DNA of 64,000 nt from JBNKFV01 sp050290265 (lineage in GTDB: Bacteria > Pseudomonadota > Gammaproteobacteria > Pseudomonadales > Cellvibrionaceae): positions 1 through 64,000 of the forward strand of contig JBNKHI010000006.1 in assembly GCA_050290265.1 (NCBI GenBank), read 5' to 3'. Of this stretch, positions 36,085-45,062 are shown one piece after another. Every line of letters begins with the position of its first letter. Position 1 is the stretch's first letter. Made by a program: the position numbers and the translations under genes. The notes beneath the pieces were generated by a model, which saw only the letters and a program-made list of their open reading frames with translations, did not search any database and was not told the DNA's origin.

Positions 36085-37524
36085 CTACGGCATCAATAAA
36101 GACAACTTGTCACACACATTACCTATACATTTTTTTTGCCAAACGGGTGTCTTTGCGTTTAGATACAGTTTTTCTTCCCAAGAAAAAACAGTCGATAACA
36201 GTTTAAACGTTAGCCAACGACTCGGCTCTGGCTCCCAACGTTTTAATGCACGCGCATGTGTGGCCGGGGTAAAAACCCAAGGCATCTCGGTCAGCTGCGA
36301 CGTCTTTTGTAAAATCAAATCAGCCACTGTTCTGCCAAATAAATTACTGGGACCAACCCCGTCCCCCGAATACCCACCAGCACTTGCTATTCCGGTTTTA
36401 GGGTCGTATAACGCGAAAGGCGTGAAGCCACGAGCTACGCCAAAAGTCCCACCCCAACCATGCGTAATAGCTACAGACTCAAGACTGGGAAATAAATCAC
36501 GCAATGTTTCCTCTCGACTGCGAAAAACGGAATCTGATAAAGAAAAGTTTCCCTTAACTTTACCGCCATAACAATAACCACCACGGGCTCCAAATATCAT
36601 ACGGTTATCCGCCGACCGCTGGCCATAGGTAACCATCCTTGATGCATCACTAAAGGTCTGCCGCTGATGCAGGCCAATTTCATCCCACTGAGATTGACTT
36701 AACGGCTCTGTAGCCACAATCAAACTCTGCACCGGCAATAGATAACGGTTAAGCCCGAATAAATTTTCTGAAAACCCCTCAGTCGCTGGGACAATAACAT
36801 TTGCGTGGACTTGCCATTGCTCTTTACTGCCAGCAGTTTGCGTATTTACCGAGACAGAGCCATTGGCAATTTCAGATACGCGTGTATTCTCATAAATGGC
36901 TACTCCTTTTTGCTCCAGACATTGCGCCAGCCCTCGAACAAGTTTCGCAGGGTTTATCGCCGCGCAATGAGGCGTATAAATACCCGCCATACCGTTACGG
37001 ATGTTAATGTGCTGTTTCAGTTCAGTGCCATCCAGCCAATAGTAATCTTCCTGACTAAAACCAGATTCATAAAGATATTTAAGCAATGCCCGTTGAGAAT
37101 CCAACTGCTCTGTATAGCGGGCAGCTGCGAAAACAGACCCGCCCTTGGAAAAATCACAGTCAATATTTTCGGTTTTTAACACGGAGTGAACTTCGTCAAT
37201 AATAGAAGTGATCAAGTGGTGAGCAATATCTTTTTTTGCCGGTTCCAAACTCTTTAAATACTTTGCGTCACCAGCCATTGCACCCATAAGCCAACCGCCA
37301 TTACGACCCGACGCACCAAAACCAACGGTTTCTGCTTCGAGCACAGCAATTTTTAGTTCGGGTTGTTGCGTTATTAAATAGTATGCAGTCCAGAGCCCGG
37401 TAAAACCGGCGCCGACAATTGCTACATCAACGTCTAAATCACTGGCAAGTGAGGCCCGTGAATCAATATTTTCTCCAAGCGTGTCAAACCAAAAACTTAC
37501 CTCATGATTTTGATAAGTAGCCAT
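36085..37524 (-). CDS. FAD-dependent amine/amino-acid oxidoreductase (DAO family, PuuB-like)
   Basis: About 479 residues. The Rossmann dinucleotide motif VAIVGAGFTGLWTAYYL lies near residue 35, and the flavin-covering GFGASGRNGGWLMGA near residue 75 is typical of gamma-glutamylputrescine oxidase and related DAO proteins. The C-terminal YSGDGVGPSNLFGRTVADLI closes the FAD site. It would oxidise a secondary amine or glutamylated amine with oxygen or an electron carrier. A TTG start at 37536 lies closer to the AGAGAGG site, but the ATG at 37524 is also plausible. It is followed on the same strand (upstream side) by an M19 dipeptidase gene. Confidence 0.85.
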   Translation of the reverse strand: MATYQNHEVSFWFDTLGENIDSRASLASDLDVDVAIVGAGFTGLWTAYYLITQQPELKIAVLEAETVGFGASGRNGGWLMGAMAGDAKYLKSLEPAKKDIAHHLITSIIDEVHSVLKTENIDCDFSKGGSVFAAARYTEQLDSQRALLKYLYESGFSQEDYYWLDGTELKQHINIRNGMAGIYTPHCAAINPAKLVRGLAQCLEQKGVAIYENTRVSEIANGSVSVNTQTAGSKEQWQVHANVIVPATEGFSENLFGLNRYLLPVQSLIVATEPLSQSQWDEIGLHQRQTFSDASRMVTYGQRSADNRMIFGARGGYCYGGKVKGNFSLSDSVFRSREETLRDLFPSLESVAITHGWGGTFGVARGFTPFALYDPKTGIASAGGYSGDGVGPSNLFGRTVADLILQKTSQLTEMPWVFTPATHARALKRWEPEPSRWLTFKLLSTVFSWEEKLYLNAKTPVWQKKCIGNVCDKLSLLMP

Positions 37525-37613
37525 TATTGATGCCAATCCTCTCTAAAGACGTTTAAAATAATTGATTGAAGATCTTTGCTATAAGCCATAAACGTTGTTT
37601 GCGCTGCTGAGCG

Positions 37614-38840
37614 CTAATCAAGCGCTGACATTGTATCCGCTACCGTTTTTACATTGCTCCAAACCCTCAGTAAGTTCTCGCCCCAAATATTGGCAATAGC
37701 TGGCCAGCTATAGCCTCTGCGACGCAATTCTTGCGTAATCGCTTTGCTTTGTGATGCATCGTCCCAACCGGTAACACCACCGCCACCGCCAAAGTCTGAC
37801 GCGATACCCACATGCTCTATACCAATTAAGGCAACCGCATAATCAATTTGGTCAACAAAATCACTGATGTTAGCGCGCGGCCATTGGCTATCCAGCGCGT
37901 TGATTGACTGTCGTAATTGCAACTTCAGCGATTCAGAGGCAGTTGCAAAACTGTCTGCACTGGTAAAGCCCAAGCGTTCACGAATACTGGCCATCTCGTT
38001 TTGCTTTTCTTTTGGTACGGGTTTTAGATAACTATCGAACGCCACTAATTGGACCACGCCACCCCGCTGTGCAATAGCCAGCATTTCCTCGTCCGTAATA
38101 TTGCGCGGGATGGGTTGGAATGCATAGAGCGCAGAGTGGGAAGCGATAACAGGCGCGGTAGATACAGCAACCGCCTGTAATGTTGTAGTTTTTGCGCTAT
38201 GGGAAACATCTACCATAATACCTAATCGATTAAGTGATTCGATTAACTGCCGGCCCAATGGGCAAAGCCCACCACAACCTACTGCGCTCCCGGCCAGAGC
38301 GTTACTGCCGGAGCTGTCGGCAAATTGGTTGTGACCAAAATGTGTTAACGATAAATACCCTACTCCCCGTGCTGCAAATTCTTGTAGATGCTCAGCATTT
38401 GGACCAAGCGGATACGCATTTTCAACACCGATTATGGCCACTTTTTTACCTGCAGTAATTAGTTCATGCACTTGCGCAGGATTGCGAGCAAGGCCTATTT
38501 GATTCGGGTGAAGTGCTGCCATACGTTCAATGGCATCAAATTTAGTATTGGCTTGTGTATAAGCGTCGGCATAGCCTTTAGCCGTCAACGGGCCCTGCCC
38601 CACGTATACAATAAAAAAACCACCGTCTAAACCACCAGTGGTCATTTTTGGAAAGTCTACCTGCATGGGACTATCAATGGCTGGGTCAGCGGCTTGCGTC
38701 GCAAAATTCAGTGGAATATCCATATGGCTATCCAGCACTATTAATTCAGCGTGTGACTTCGGTGAATTCGATGTTGGGAACTGAGTGCAAGCGCTTAAAA
38801 GCAACGCACTACAAAAAATAAGATTTAATCGATTAACCAT
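37614..38840 (-). CDS. membrane dipeptidase (peptidase M19) lipoprotein
   Basis: 408 residues. The lipoprotein signal ends in the lipobox LLLSAC at residue 18, so the enzyme should be membrane-anchored in the periplasm. Metal ligands of renal-dipeptidase-like enzymes are visible: HMD in LDSHMDIPL, Glu in IGVENAYP, His in VDVSHSAKT and VIASHSALY, Asp in GIASDFGGGGG. The family cuts dipeptides, including D-residue and gamma-glutamyl-type substrates in some members. It is transcribed towards the FAD oxidase gene with a 77-bp gap, so the two may form an operon. Confidence 0.9.
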   Translation of the reverse strand: MVNRLNLIFCSALLLSACTQFPTSNSPKSHAELIVLDSHMDIPLNFATQAADPAIDSPMQVDFPKMTTGGLDGGFFIVYVGQGPLTAKGYADAYTQANTKFDAIERMAALHPNQIGLARNPAQVHELITAGKKVAIIGVENAYPLGPNAEHLQEFAARGVGYLSLTHFGHNQFADSSGSNALAGSAVGCGGLCPLGRQLIESLNRLGIMVDVSHSAKTTTLQAVAVSTAPVIASHSALYAFQPIPRNITDEEMLAIAQRGGVVQLVAFDSYLKPVPKEKQNEMASIRERLGFTSADSFATASESLKLQLRQSINALDSQWPRANISDFVDQIDYAVALIGIEHVGIASDFGGGGGVTGWDDASQSKAITQELRRRGYSWPAIANIWGENLLRVWSNVKTVADTMSALD

Positions 38841-38955
38841 CTTTGCCTCTATTTTACGTTCGCCAATTTAACAGCCTGCTTAGCACAAGCGAAAACCACA
38901 CGATAACAGTATTCGCATCGAGATATCAGCAAGACAAACAAACTTTTAATCGCAA

Positions 38956-39507
38956 TCAAGCGTGCTGTTTCGACCAGGAATCTGCAGACAATCGATATAA
39001 ACAATGTTCGCTTAATGGGGAATCAGCCGGCAACTCCGGATGCAGGAAAGTCTCTGGGTCGCGCTGCATGCCCAGCCGCTCCATGACGCGTTGTGATGGA
39101 TAATTAGCGACGGTGGTAAATGCGACTATCTCGGTAAGGGCTAACGTAGTGAAAGCAAAATGTGCTGCAGCGTGTGCAGCTTCCGTCGCGTAACCGTTGC
39201 CCCAAAAAGGCTTTGCCAAACGCCAGCCGATTTCAACACAGGGGTTAAATGGCAGATCAGCCGTTGGAATATGCAGGCCGACAAACCCTGCAAAGGCATG
39301 TAATTCTTTGATTTCCACCGCCCAGAAACCCCAGCCACGTTCCGTAATTAACGATTGAATTCGGGCTCCCAAGGCATCACTTTGCTCCCGATTCAATACA
39401 CCGGGCAGATAGCGCATGACATCGACATCCGCGCTTAACTGAGCAAAGCTATCAAGGTCGCCCTGCTGCCACTGACGCAACAGCAGGCGCCTGGTTTCAG
39501 GGAACAT
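38956..39507 (-). CDS. GNAT acetyltransferase, RimJ/RimL type
   Basis: About 183 residues. The start TRRLLLRQWQQGDLDSFAQL, the central EIGWRLAKPFWGNGYATEAA (acetyl-CoA pyrophosphate loop) and the C-terminal NYPSQRVMERLGM are characteristic of the RimJ/RimL group of N-acetyltransferases. The ATG at 39507 is preferred to a TTG at 39531; neither has a clear ribosome site. No partner in the neighbourhood suggests its substrate. Confidence 0.88.
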   Translation of the reverse strand: MFPETRRLLLRQWQQGDLDSFAQLSADVDVMRYLPGVLNREQSDALGARIQSLITERGWGFWAVEIKELHAFAGFVGLHIPTADLPFNPCVEIGWRLAKPFWGNGYATEAAHAAAHFAFTTLALTEIVAFTTVANYPSQRVMERLGMQRDPETFLHPELPADSPLSEHCLYRLSADSWSKQHA

Positions 39508-39585
39508 AGGTAAGCCGTATACAAAATGCAATATTGTTTTAAAACGTTAATTGCAATTCTACGCTACCAACTCCACCCACGTGAA

Positions 39586-40806
39586 TTACAATATTGCCGT
39601 TTTTAAATCGAACAATGTATCAGCCGCCTGTTCTGGCGTTAAAGAATTAGCAGCCTGCAGTAACCGGCGACCCACCATATGGTCGGCAGCTCGATTAATA
39701 CTGTCGATGGCTAATAAGCGCCCCGCTTTAAAATAAAAATAGGAAAATGTTTCGGTAGTCTTATCACCTCGCAGCACGATCTGATCATAGCCTGAAGACA
39801 AACCGACCATTTGTAGCTTGATATGATATTGATCGGACCAGAACCAAGGGGCCGCAACAAAGGGTTTATCCTCACCGGTAATAGCAGCAGCGCACGCCTT
39901 GGCCATTTCTACGGCATTTTGTACGGACTCCAAACGCAACATAGAACCGTCTTCGAGTTTTTGGACAGCACAATCACCGATAGCATAAATATCTGGCATA
40001 GACGTTCGACCACTGCGATCAGTCACAATCCCTTGCGCGCATTCAATACCGGCAGACTGTGCCAGCGCCATGTTTGCCACAACACCAATGCCTAACACTA
40101 CAACATCCGCCGGTAGAACCTCACTATCATTGACTTCAACACCGGTAACCGCCCCTGTAGAATGAATGGTCAACCCAGTTACCCCGGTATTGAGTAACAA
40201 CTTGCAGCCCTGCTGTTGGTGTAACTGCTGATAAAACGCTGAAACTTCCGGTGAAACAACGCGAGCCATGAGGCGATCTGCAAACTCAACAATAGTGACT
40301 TGCTTACCCATTTTACGGGCAACGGCCGCCATTTCTAATCCAATAAAACCGCCACCGACAACAATCACATTGTTAGCTGTCGCTAAAGAAGCCTGGACCG
40401 CCAGCGTATCATCCAGTGTCCGCAGACTATGAACCCCATCAGCATCCGCCCCGGAAAGAGGCAGAGGGCGAGGTGTAGCGCCCGTCGCGAAAACCAGGTG
40501 GTCGTAATCCAGAGTTGAGCCGTCTGCCAGGGTGACCGTTTTCTGCGCAGGTGTTACCGCCGTGACTGTAGTTTTCGTGTGTACGGTGATCTGCTTTTTT
40601 TCAAACACCGCGGGCTGGCGAATCGTTAGCTGATCCACTGACATTTCGCCGAGCAATAAACCTTTACTCAACGGCGGGCGATGATAAGGCAGGAAGTCCT
40701 CTTCACCACACAACACGATCTCACCAGCATACTTAGCACTGCGTAAACTTTCAGCCACCTGCAAGCCGCCCTGACCGGCGCCAATGATAACTACCCGCCC
40801 AGTCAT
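39586..40806 (-). CDS. NAD(P)H:ferredoxin reductase of a class I P450 system
   Basis: 406 residues. FAD-binding GAGQGGLQVAESLR at the N-terminus, the ATG motif FATGATPRPL, the NAD-binding VVGGGFIGLEMAAVARKMG and the second FAD motif YAIGDCAV are in order, as in putidaredoxin and rhodocoxin reductases. The C-terminal dimerisation/ferredoxin-facing domain is complete. The start overlaps the ferredoxin stop as TAATG. Its job is to pass electrons from NAD(P)H to the ferredoxin encoded just upstream. Confidence 0.93.
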   Translation of the reverse strand: MTGRVVIIGAGQGGLQVAESLRSAKYAGEIVLCGEEDFLPYHRPPLSKGLLLGEMSVDQLTIRQPAVFEKKQITVHTKTTVTAVTPAQKTVTLADGSTLDYDHLVFATGATPRPLPLSGADADGVHSLRTLDDTLAVQASLATANNVIVVGGGFIGLEMAAVARKMGKQVTIVEFADRLMARVVSPEVSAFYQQLHQQQGCKLLLNTGVTGLTIHSTGAVTGVEVNDSEVLPADVVVLGIGVVANMALAQSAGIECAQGIVTDRSGRTSMPDIYAIGDCAVQKLEDGSMLRLESVQNAVEMAKACAAAITGEDKPFVAAPWFWSDQYHIKLQMVGLSSGYDQIVLRGDKTTETFSYFYFKAGRLLAIDSINRAADHMVGRRLLQAANSLTPEQAADTLFDLKTAIL

Positions 40807-41129
40807 TAGCTTTGCACCTCAGGCATTCTAACAACCATACCTTCAAGTGCTGGCGTCACCTTTATTTGGCAAGACAAACGACTATTTGGCAGGCGCTCTG
40901 CGACAACCTCGTCGAGCATGTCATCCTCTTGTGCAGAAGCAGGTTCAATTTTGTCGACAAATTCTTCTTCCACGTACACATGACAGGTTGCACAGCAACA
41001 AGAACCACCACATTCTGCTTCTATTCCGTCGACACCATTACTGACGGCAGCCTGCATCAGCGTCCAACCTTCTTGCACATCTATCTCAGTGCGTTCGCCG
41101 TCATTATCGACATATACAACTTGTACCAT
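40806..41129 (-). CDS. [2Fe-2S] ferredoxin, putidaredoxin/adrenodoxin type
   Basis: 107 residues. Cluster ligands follow C-x5-C-x2-C-xn-C: AECGGSCCCATCH plus Cys in SRLSCQI, with one extra Cys inside the loop. The N-terminus VQVVYVDNDGERTEIDVQEG and the C-terminal VVRMPE match vertebrate-type ferredoxins that serve P450s. It lies 60 bp after the P450 gene and is coupled to the reductase gene. Confidence 0.95.
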   Translation of the reverse strand: MVQVVYVDNDGERTEIDVQEGWTLMQAAVSNGVDGIEAECGGSCCCATCHVYVEEEFVDKIEPASAQEDDMLDEVVAERLPNSRLSCQIKVTPALEGMVVRMPEVQS

Positions 41130-41189
41130 GGGTTCAATCTCCTGAATTAACTTTTCGTTTTACCATTTGATTCTAATACACATCATGAC

Positions 41190-42362
41190 TTAGTCACGCA
41201 GTAGCAATAATTTGTTGGGACTACGAAAATTAGATGATGCCAACCAAACCAATTCTGCTTCGGGCTCTGCTTGAGAAAAGTTTGGAAACTCCGTTAAAAA
41301 TACTTCCATCGCACTTTTCACCGCGAGCCTGGCAATCGCATTACCCAAACAAATATGAACACCCCCACCGAGGCCAACATGCCCTTTAGGTTTACGTGTT
41401 ACATCATAGACAGCAGGGTTTTCAAATTTACGTGGATCTCGGTTAGCTGCACCATAAGCCAGAATGACAAAATCACCCGCTTTCATGGTTTGGCCATGCA
41501 AGGTTACATCTTTGGTTAAACAGCGACGAAAACGCTGGGCCGATGTATTAAAACGAAAAGACTCTTCGATAGCATCTGGCAAGATACTGAAATCAGCCAA
41601 GACTTTGGCACGCTGGTCAGGATAATTTGCCATATTTTTAGCAAACATTTTTAAGAAACCAGACAAGGACTCAATACCCGCCATAATCAATGTAGTCACA
41701 GTAAGTTCAACCTGAATAAGATCAAGTTTATTACCCTCTACTTCTGCTGTAATCAGCTGACTAATCAAGTCGTCACCAGGGTTGGCTGCACGCATGGCAA
41801 TCACCTCGGCGGCATAGTCTTTTACCCATTGAAACGCAGCCAGATGTTCAGGTCCCTTCTGACGCGTTACTGGATCTGTCTGAACCATCAACAAGGCATT
41901 CGCACAAGCTGCATCCTTATCAAGGTCGGGAAGTCCTAACAAGGTAGAGAGCACTTCAAAAGTGACTTGTGACGCAAAGTCTTTCGCGAAATCAAACACT
42001 TTTCTATCGCCGATATTTTCATCAATAGCGCGTTTGGCAATGGCCTTAATGGGTCCTTCAAGATGCTGGAGATTACGCCGGGCAAACACAGACTGAACAA
42101 TAGCGCGAAGTTGGTCATGACGCGGTGGATCCATACTGCCTAGCGTGTTGCCAGCTCGGCCAGGAAATTCATCGACCAAATTACCTTTTGCCGATGAATA
42201 GGTCTGCCAGTCATTCAGCGCATTAACCACATCGTCATAGCGAGTTAATATCCATTTATCGGCTTCATCACTCCAAAAGCAGGGGTTATTCTCCAACAGG
42301 TCTTCATAAAACGGGAATGGGTTTGCGTCAAATGCTGCACTGTATAAAGGGAACGTCGACAT
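41190..42362 (-). CDS. cytochrome P450
   Basis: About 390 residues, a soluble bacterial P450. The K-helix ExxR is in EESFRFN, and the haem-thiolate loop reads GLGGGVHICLGNAIARL, with Leu where Phe is usual. The I-helix reads IMAGIESLSGF, so the acid is Glu and the usual Thr is Ser. AAGGAG sits six bases before the ATG at 42362; the ATG at 42380 would put that site inside the frame, so it is less likely. It is first in the operon with its own ferredoxin and reductase, and divergent from a PobR-like regulator. The substrate is unknown; small terpenoid or aromatic compounds are usual for such systems. Confidence 0.93.
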   Translation of the reverse strand: MSTFPLYSAAFDANPFPFYEDLLENNPCFWSDEADKWILTRYDDVVNALNDWQTYSSAKGNLVDEFPGRAGNTLGSMDPPRHDQLRAIVQSVFARRNLQHLEGPIKAIAKRAIDENIGDRKVFDFAKDFASQVTFEVLSTLLGLPDLDKDAACANALLMVQTDPVTRQKGPEHLAAFQWVKDYAAEVIAMRAANPGDDLISQLITAEVEGNKLDLIQVELTVTTLIMAGIESLSGFLKMFAKNMANYPDQRAKVLADFSILPDAIEESFRFNTSAQRFRRCLTKDVTLHGQTMKAGDFVILAYGAANRDPRKFENPAVYDVTRKPKGHVGLGGGVHICLGNAIARLAVKSAMEVFLTEFPNFSQAEPEAELVWLASSNFRSPNKLLLLRD

Positions 42363-42416
42363 AGTAATCTCCTTAGCCATACGCTGAGCGTGGCGATGTT
42401 GTTATTCTGACTGTCA

Positions 42417-42441
42417 CTAAGGTCTTTTGGGTCGTCCTTAG
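42417..42441. promoter_or_regulatory. inverted repeat in the P450/AraC divergent region
   Basis: CTAAGG (42417-42422), 13 spacer bases, CCTTAG (42436-42441). It lies 55 bp upstream of the P450 start. Short arms make it only a candidate operator. Confidence 0.3.
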
Positions 42442-42454
42442 ATTAAAGACAGAG

Positions 42455-42477
42455 TAACCCTATACCGATCAGGGTTA
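42455..42477. promoter_or_regulatory. operator-like inverted repeat touching the AraC start
   Basis: TAACCCT (42455-42461), nine spacer bases, AGGGTTA (42471-42477), perfect arms, ending one base before the ATG at 42479. Binding here would block the AraC gene, or its 5' leader if the ATG at 42545 is the true start, and suggests self-control. Confidence 0.4.
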
Positions 42478-42478
42478 A

Positions 42479-43435
42479 ATGGACGATCCCAGCGTAAAAT
42501 TGTACTATTCTTACATTCCAGATTTTGCGGACGAACGAGCAGCCATGACATTACCTACACGGTCCATCCCTCTATACTCTTTATATGGTGAAAAGCAGGC
42601 TATTGAAGATATTGAATTCGTACATGTTGAGGAAATTAGCAGCCGCAGCAAACTGTACAATTGGGAGATCAGTGCGCATAGTCATAACGCGTTATTCCAG
42701 ATTATGGCTATAGTTAAAGGGAGCGCTCAGGTCGAAATGGATGATGAGCAAATGACGGTCAGCGGCCCGAGTGTCATATTACTTCCAGCCGGGACCGTTC
42801 ATGGATTTAGCTTTGAGCCTGGTTGCCAAGGTAAAATCATTAGCGTTGCGACTGGGTTTCTTGAGCACAACACCCGACCGACCGATAACGCCATTTTAGA
42901 TCAGATCATGCATCAAGGGGTCATACTGCCGTACCACAAATCACCCGGCCACTTTCAAGCGATCAAAAATTTAACCGACCAGATCCATACAGAGTTTCGT
43001 TATCCACAGGTGGGCAGAGCCATGATTTTTGATGCGCTGCTGCGCACATTGCTTGTCATACTGCATCGCCGCAAAGACATCGCGTTACATCCGCAATCAC
43101 AGCAAGGGTTAAACCGCTCCATATTTAACCGTTTTCGGGCTTTGATTGAAGAGCATTACAAAACCCGCTGGACCATAGCTGACTACGCCAGCCATATGTG
43201 TATGACAGAAAGTAAACTGAACCGCGTCAGCCAACATCACACACAAAAGTCAGCATTTGAAGTATTGCAAGACAGGATTTTGCTGGAAGCGCAACGCTAC
43301 CTTATATACACATCGGCACCACTGGGCGAAATCGCTTACGATTTGGGATTTAACGACTCTGCTTATTTTTGCCGTTACTTTAAAAAGCGCACTGGACAAA
43401 CGCCAAAAGCCTTTCGCAAGGAACATGCATCCTAA
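42479..43435 (+). CDS. AraC family regulator, PobR-like
   Basis: 318 residues. An N-terminal cupin-like sensing domain contains the IPLYSLYGE start typical of PobR-like activators and ILLPAGTVHGFSFEPG; the C-terminal double HTH ends with FNDSAYFCRYFKKRTGQTPKAFR. Starts at 42479 and 42545 (MTLPTRSIPLYSLYG) are both possible. PobR-type proteins respond to aromatic acids such as 4-hydroxybenzoate. Being divergent from the P450, it is the likely P450 activator. The last 30 coding bases recur perfectly at 48347-48376. Confidence 0.9.
   Translation: MDDPSVKLYYSYIPDFADERAAMTLPTRSIPLYSLYGEKQAIEDIEFVHVEEISSRSKLYNWEISAHSHNALFQIMAIVKGSAQVEMDDEQMTVSGPSVILLPAGTVHGFSFEPGCQGKIISVATGFLEHNTRPTDNAILDQIMHQGVILPYHKSPGHFQAIKNLTDQIHTEFRYPQVGRAMIFDALLRTLLVILHRRKDIALHPQSQQGLNRSIFNRFRALIEEHYKTRWTIADYASHMCMTESKLNRVSQHHTQKSAFEVLQDRILLEAQRYLIYTSAPLGEIAYDLGFNDSAYFCRYFKKRTGQTPKAFRKEHAS
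43403..43432. repeat. 30-bp direct repeat, left copy (end of AraC gene)
   Basis: Starts CCAAAAGCC and ends ATGCATCC, stopping one base before the TAA of the AraC gene. It is identical to 48347-48376, about 4.9 kb away, on the far side of the GC-rich cassette. Confidence 0.85.
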
Positions 43436-43456
43436 CCCCGCTTCACAACGCTTACT

Positions 43457-44122
43457 TCACTGTACTGCTTCTAAACTCAGCAAATTAATCAAAAAGCGCC
43501 CGAAATAATTCAAGTCCTGCTCAATAGCAGCCCGCGCCGCCTTGGCATCCCCAACTTGAATCGCCGCGAACGCTTGTTCATGAAAATCATTCAGACGTGG
43601 CGACAAATCAGCTTCAGTAAACAACCGATTAAAGAAAGGACCGACCTGTAGCCAAAGCGACTCAATCATGCGTAGCAATACCGGGTTGCCACAGGCCTGA
43701 TAGAGGGTTAGGTGAAACTGACTATTGTTCGCCAGATAGCCTTGTACGTCGCGCTGCTGCACCGCCGTTTCCATACGTTCGATGCATAACTGCAGGGTCG
43801 CTAATTCACTGCTCGTCAGACGTGCGACCGCCAGCTCCACGGCCAGCCCTTCTAGGCTAACCCGCACGGGCAATAGCTGCTCGATCCGCTCACGCGTCAT
43901 AGCGGGTACGCGCAAGGAGCGTTGCGCTTCTCCTTCCAGCGCACCTTCGGCCACCAGCCGTTGTAAGGCACCACGCACCGGCATCGGGCTTGTGCCCCAC
44001 TCCGCAGCCAGAGCACGAATTTTTAACTGTTCACCGGGTTTAAAACGTCCCTCCAACAGAGCGTTACGAATGTTCTGATACAACTGTTCCTGCAGATTCT
44101 CGGCCATGGTCTTAACATCCAC
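43457..44122 (-). CDS. GntR family regulator, FCD (FadR) subfamily
   Basis: 221 residues. The winged HTH (about 10-75) includes LLEGRFKPGEQLKIRALAAE and SPMPVRGALQRLVAEGALEG. The C-terminal FCD domain is all-helical, with the metal-ligand pattern of the family (Asp/His in SQFHLTLYQACGN and LNDFHEQAFAAI). It probably binds the TGTGATCACA palindromes at 44981 and 45044. Its stop is 21 bp from the convergent AraC stop. It follows the SDR gene in one leftward transcript. Confidence 0.92.
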   Translation of the reverse strand: MDVKTMAENLQEQLYQNIRNALLEGRFKPGEQLKIRALAAEWGTSPMPVRGALQRLVAEGALEGEAQRSLRVPAMTRERIEQLLPVRVSLEGLAVELAVARLTSSELATLQLCIERMETAVQQRDVQGYLANNSQFHLTLYQACGNPVLLRMIESLWLQVGPFFNRLFTEADLSPRLNDFHEQAFAAIQVGDAKAARAAIEQDLNYFGRFLINLLSLEAVQ

Positions 44123-44188
44123 GCACTGGGGGAGCAGGAAGTTGCTGTAACGTTAGAGTGCAGTTACGCATGTGTTATTTCCTTAAAT

Positions 44189-44965
44189 TCAGGGGGCTTT
44201 ATTTTCAACAAGACGGTTACCACCGTCCACCACAATCAGTTCACCAGTGATGTAACTGGCTTCAGGCGAAGCCAGGAAGGCAGCCACAGCGGCAATTTCG
44301 TCCGGTCGACCTGAACGACCTGCGGGTGTGTATGTGCCGGCAAGACGTTCTTCCTCGGTACTAGAACCGGTCTCAATCCAGCCGGGAGCAATATTGTTAA
44401 CGGTAATGCCCTGTTTGGCCACTTCCAGCGCAAGCCCCATGCTCATACCGACCATCCCAGCCTTGGCTGCACTGTATGCCGATTCGCCGGGGTTGCTGAC
44501 GCAGGTACCCGTGGTTGAACTGATATTGACGATACGCCCGTAGCCGCGCGCCTTCATACCCGACAATACGGCCCGAGTGAGCAAAAAAGCGGTGGTCAAG
44601 TTACGCGCGATGGACAGGTTCCAGGTCGGCAGATCCATAGCCGCTACTTCAGCGAAAGGTTCCGGGCTGCCTTGCATGGCCATACCCGCGTTATTCACCA
44701 GAATATCGATACGACCAAACTGCGCATGAGCCCAATCAGCCAAGGCCTGCACCTGCGTTTCATCGGTCAGGTCGGCAGGCAATGCACGGGCGTCTATACC
44801 TTCAGCTTGCAACTCAGCGGCACGCTCATGAATACGCGCACTACTAGCACTGAGCAGCACACGAACCCCTTCGCGCCCCAGCCGGCGGGCAATAGCAAAA
44901 CCAATGCCGGCGTCACTACCTGCTCCGCTCACCAGCGCAACCTGATTTTGCCAGAGGGAATTCAT
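44189..44965 (-). CDS. SDR family dehydrogenase
   Basis: 258 residues with a complete SDR active site: cofactor loop SGAGSDAGIGFAIAR, NNAG in ILVNNAGMAM, Ser in VNISSTTGT, YxxxK in YSAAK and the C-terminal ITGELIVVDGG. AAGGAG lies ten bases before the ATG and directly touches a TGTGATCACA operator. It should oxidise a hydroxy group on the substrate of this cassette, perhaps an amino alcohol or hydroxy acid. Confidence 0.92.
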   Translation of the reverse strand: MNSLWQNQVALVSGAGSDAGIGFAIARRLGREGVRVLLSASSARIHERAAELQAEGIDARALPADLTDETQVQALADWAHAQFGRIDILVNNAGMAMQGSPEPFAEVAAMDLPTWNLSIARNLTTAFLLTRAVLSGMKARGYGRIVNISSTTGTCVSNPGESAYSAAKAGMVGMSMGLALEVAKQGITVNNIAPGWIETGSSTEEERLAGTYTPAGRSGRPDEIAAVAAFLASPEASYITGELIVVDGGNRLVENKAP

Positions 44966-44980
44966 TATGTTTTAGCTCCT

Positions 44981-44990
44981 TGTGATCACA
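44981..44990. promoter_or_regulatory. GntR operator copy at the SDR gene
   Basis: The perfect palindrome TGTGATCACA, directly before the SDR ribosome-binding site AAGGAG on the minus strand. It is identical to the core at 45044-45053; the two are 63 bp apart, about six helical turns, so a looped complex is possible. Confidence 0.6.
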
Positions 44991-45033
44991 TTTTATGAAT
45001 ATATTACACTTTTATAGAAAAATATCGAGATTC

Positions 45034-45062
45034 TTGACACATTTGTGATCACAAATGATAAT
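45034..45062 (+). promoter_or_regulatory. sigma-70 promoter with operator in the spacer
   Basis: TTGACA at 45034-45039, a 17-bp spacer, GATAAT at 45057-45062. The spacer is occupied by the 18-bp palindrome CATTTGTGATCACAAATG (45040-45057). A protein bound there would cover both polymerase contact sites, so strict repression is expected. It drives the transaminase-ligase pair. Confidence 0.75.

Noticed and set aside
44981..45053. CRP sites at TGTGATCACA
   Set aside because: CRP sites need six bases between TGTGA and TCACA; here the half-sites abut, so a GntR-type operator fits better.
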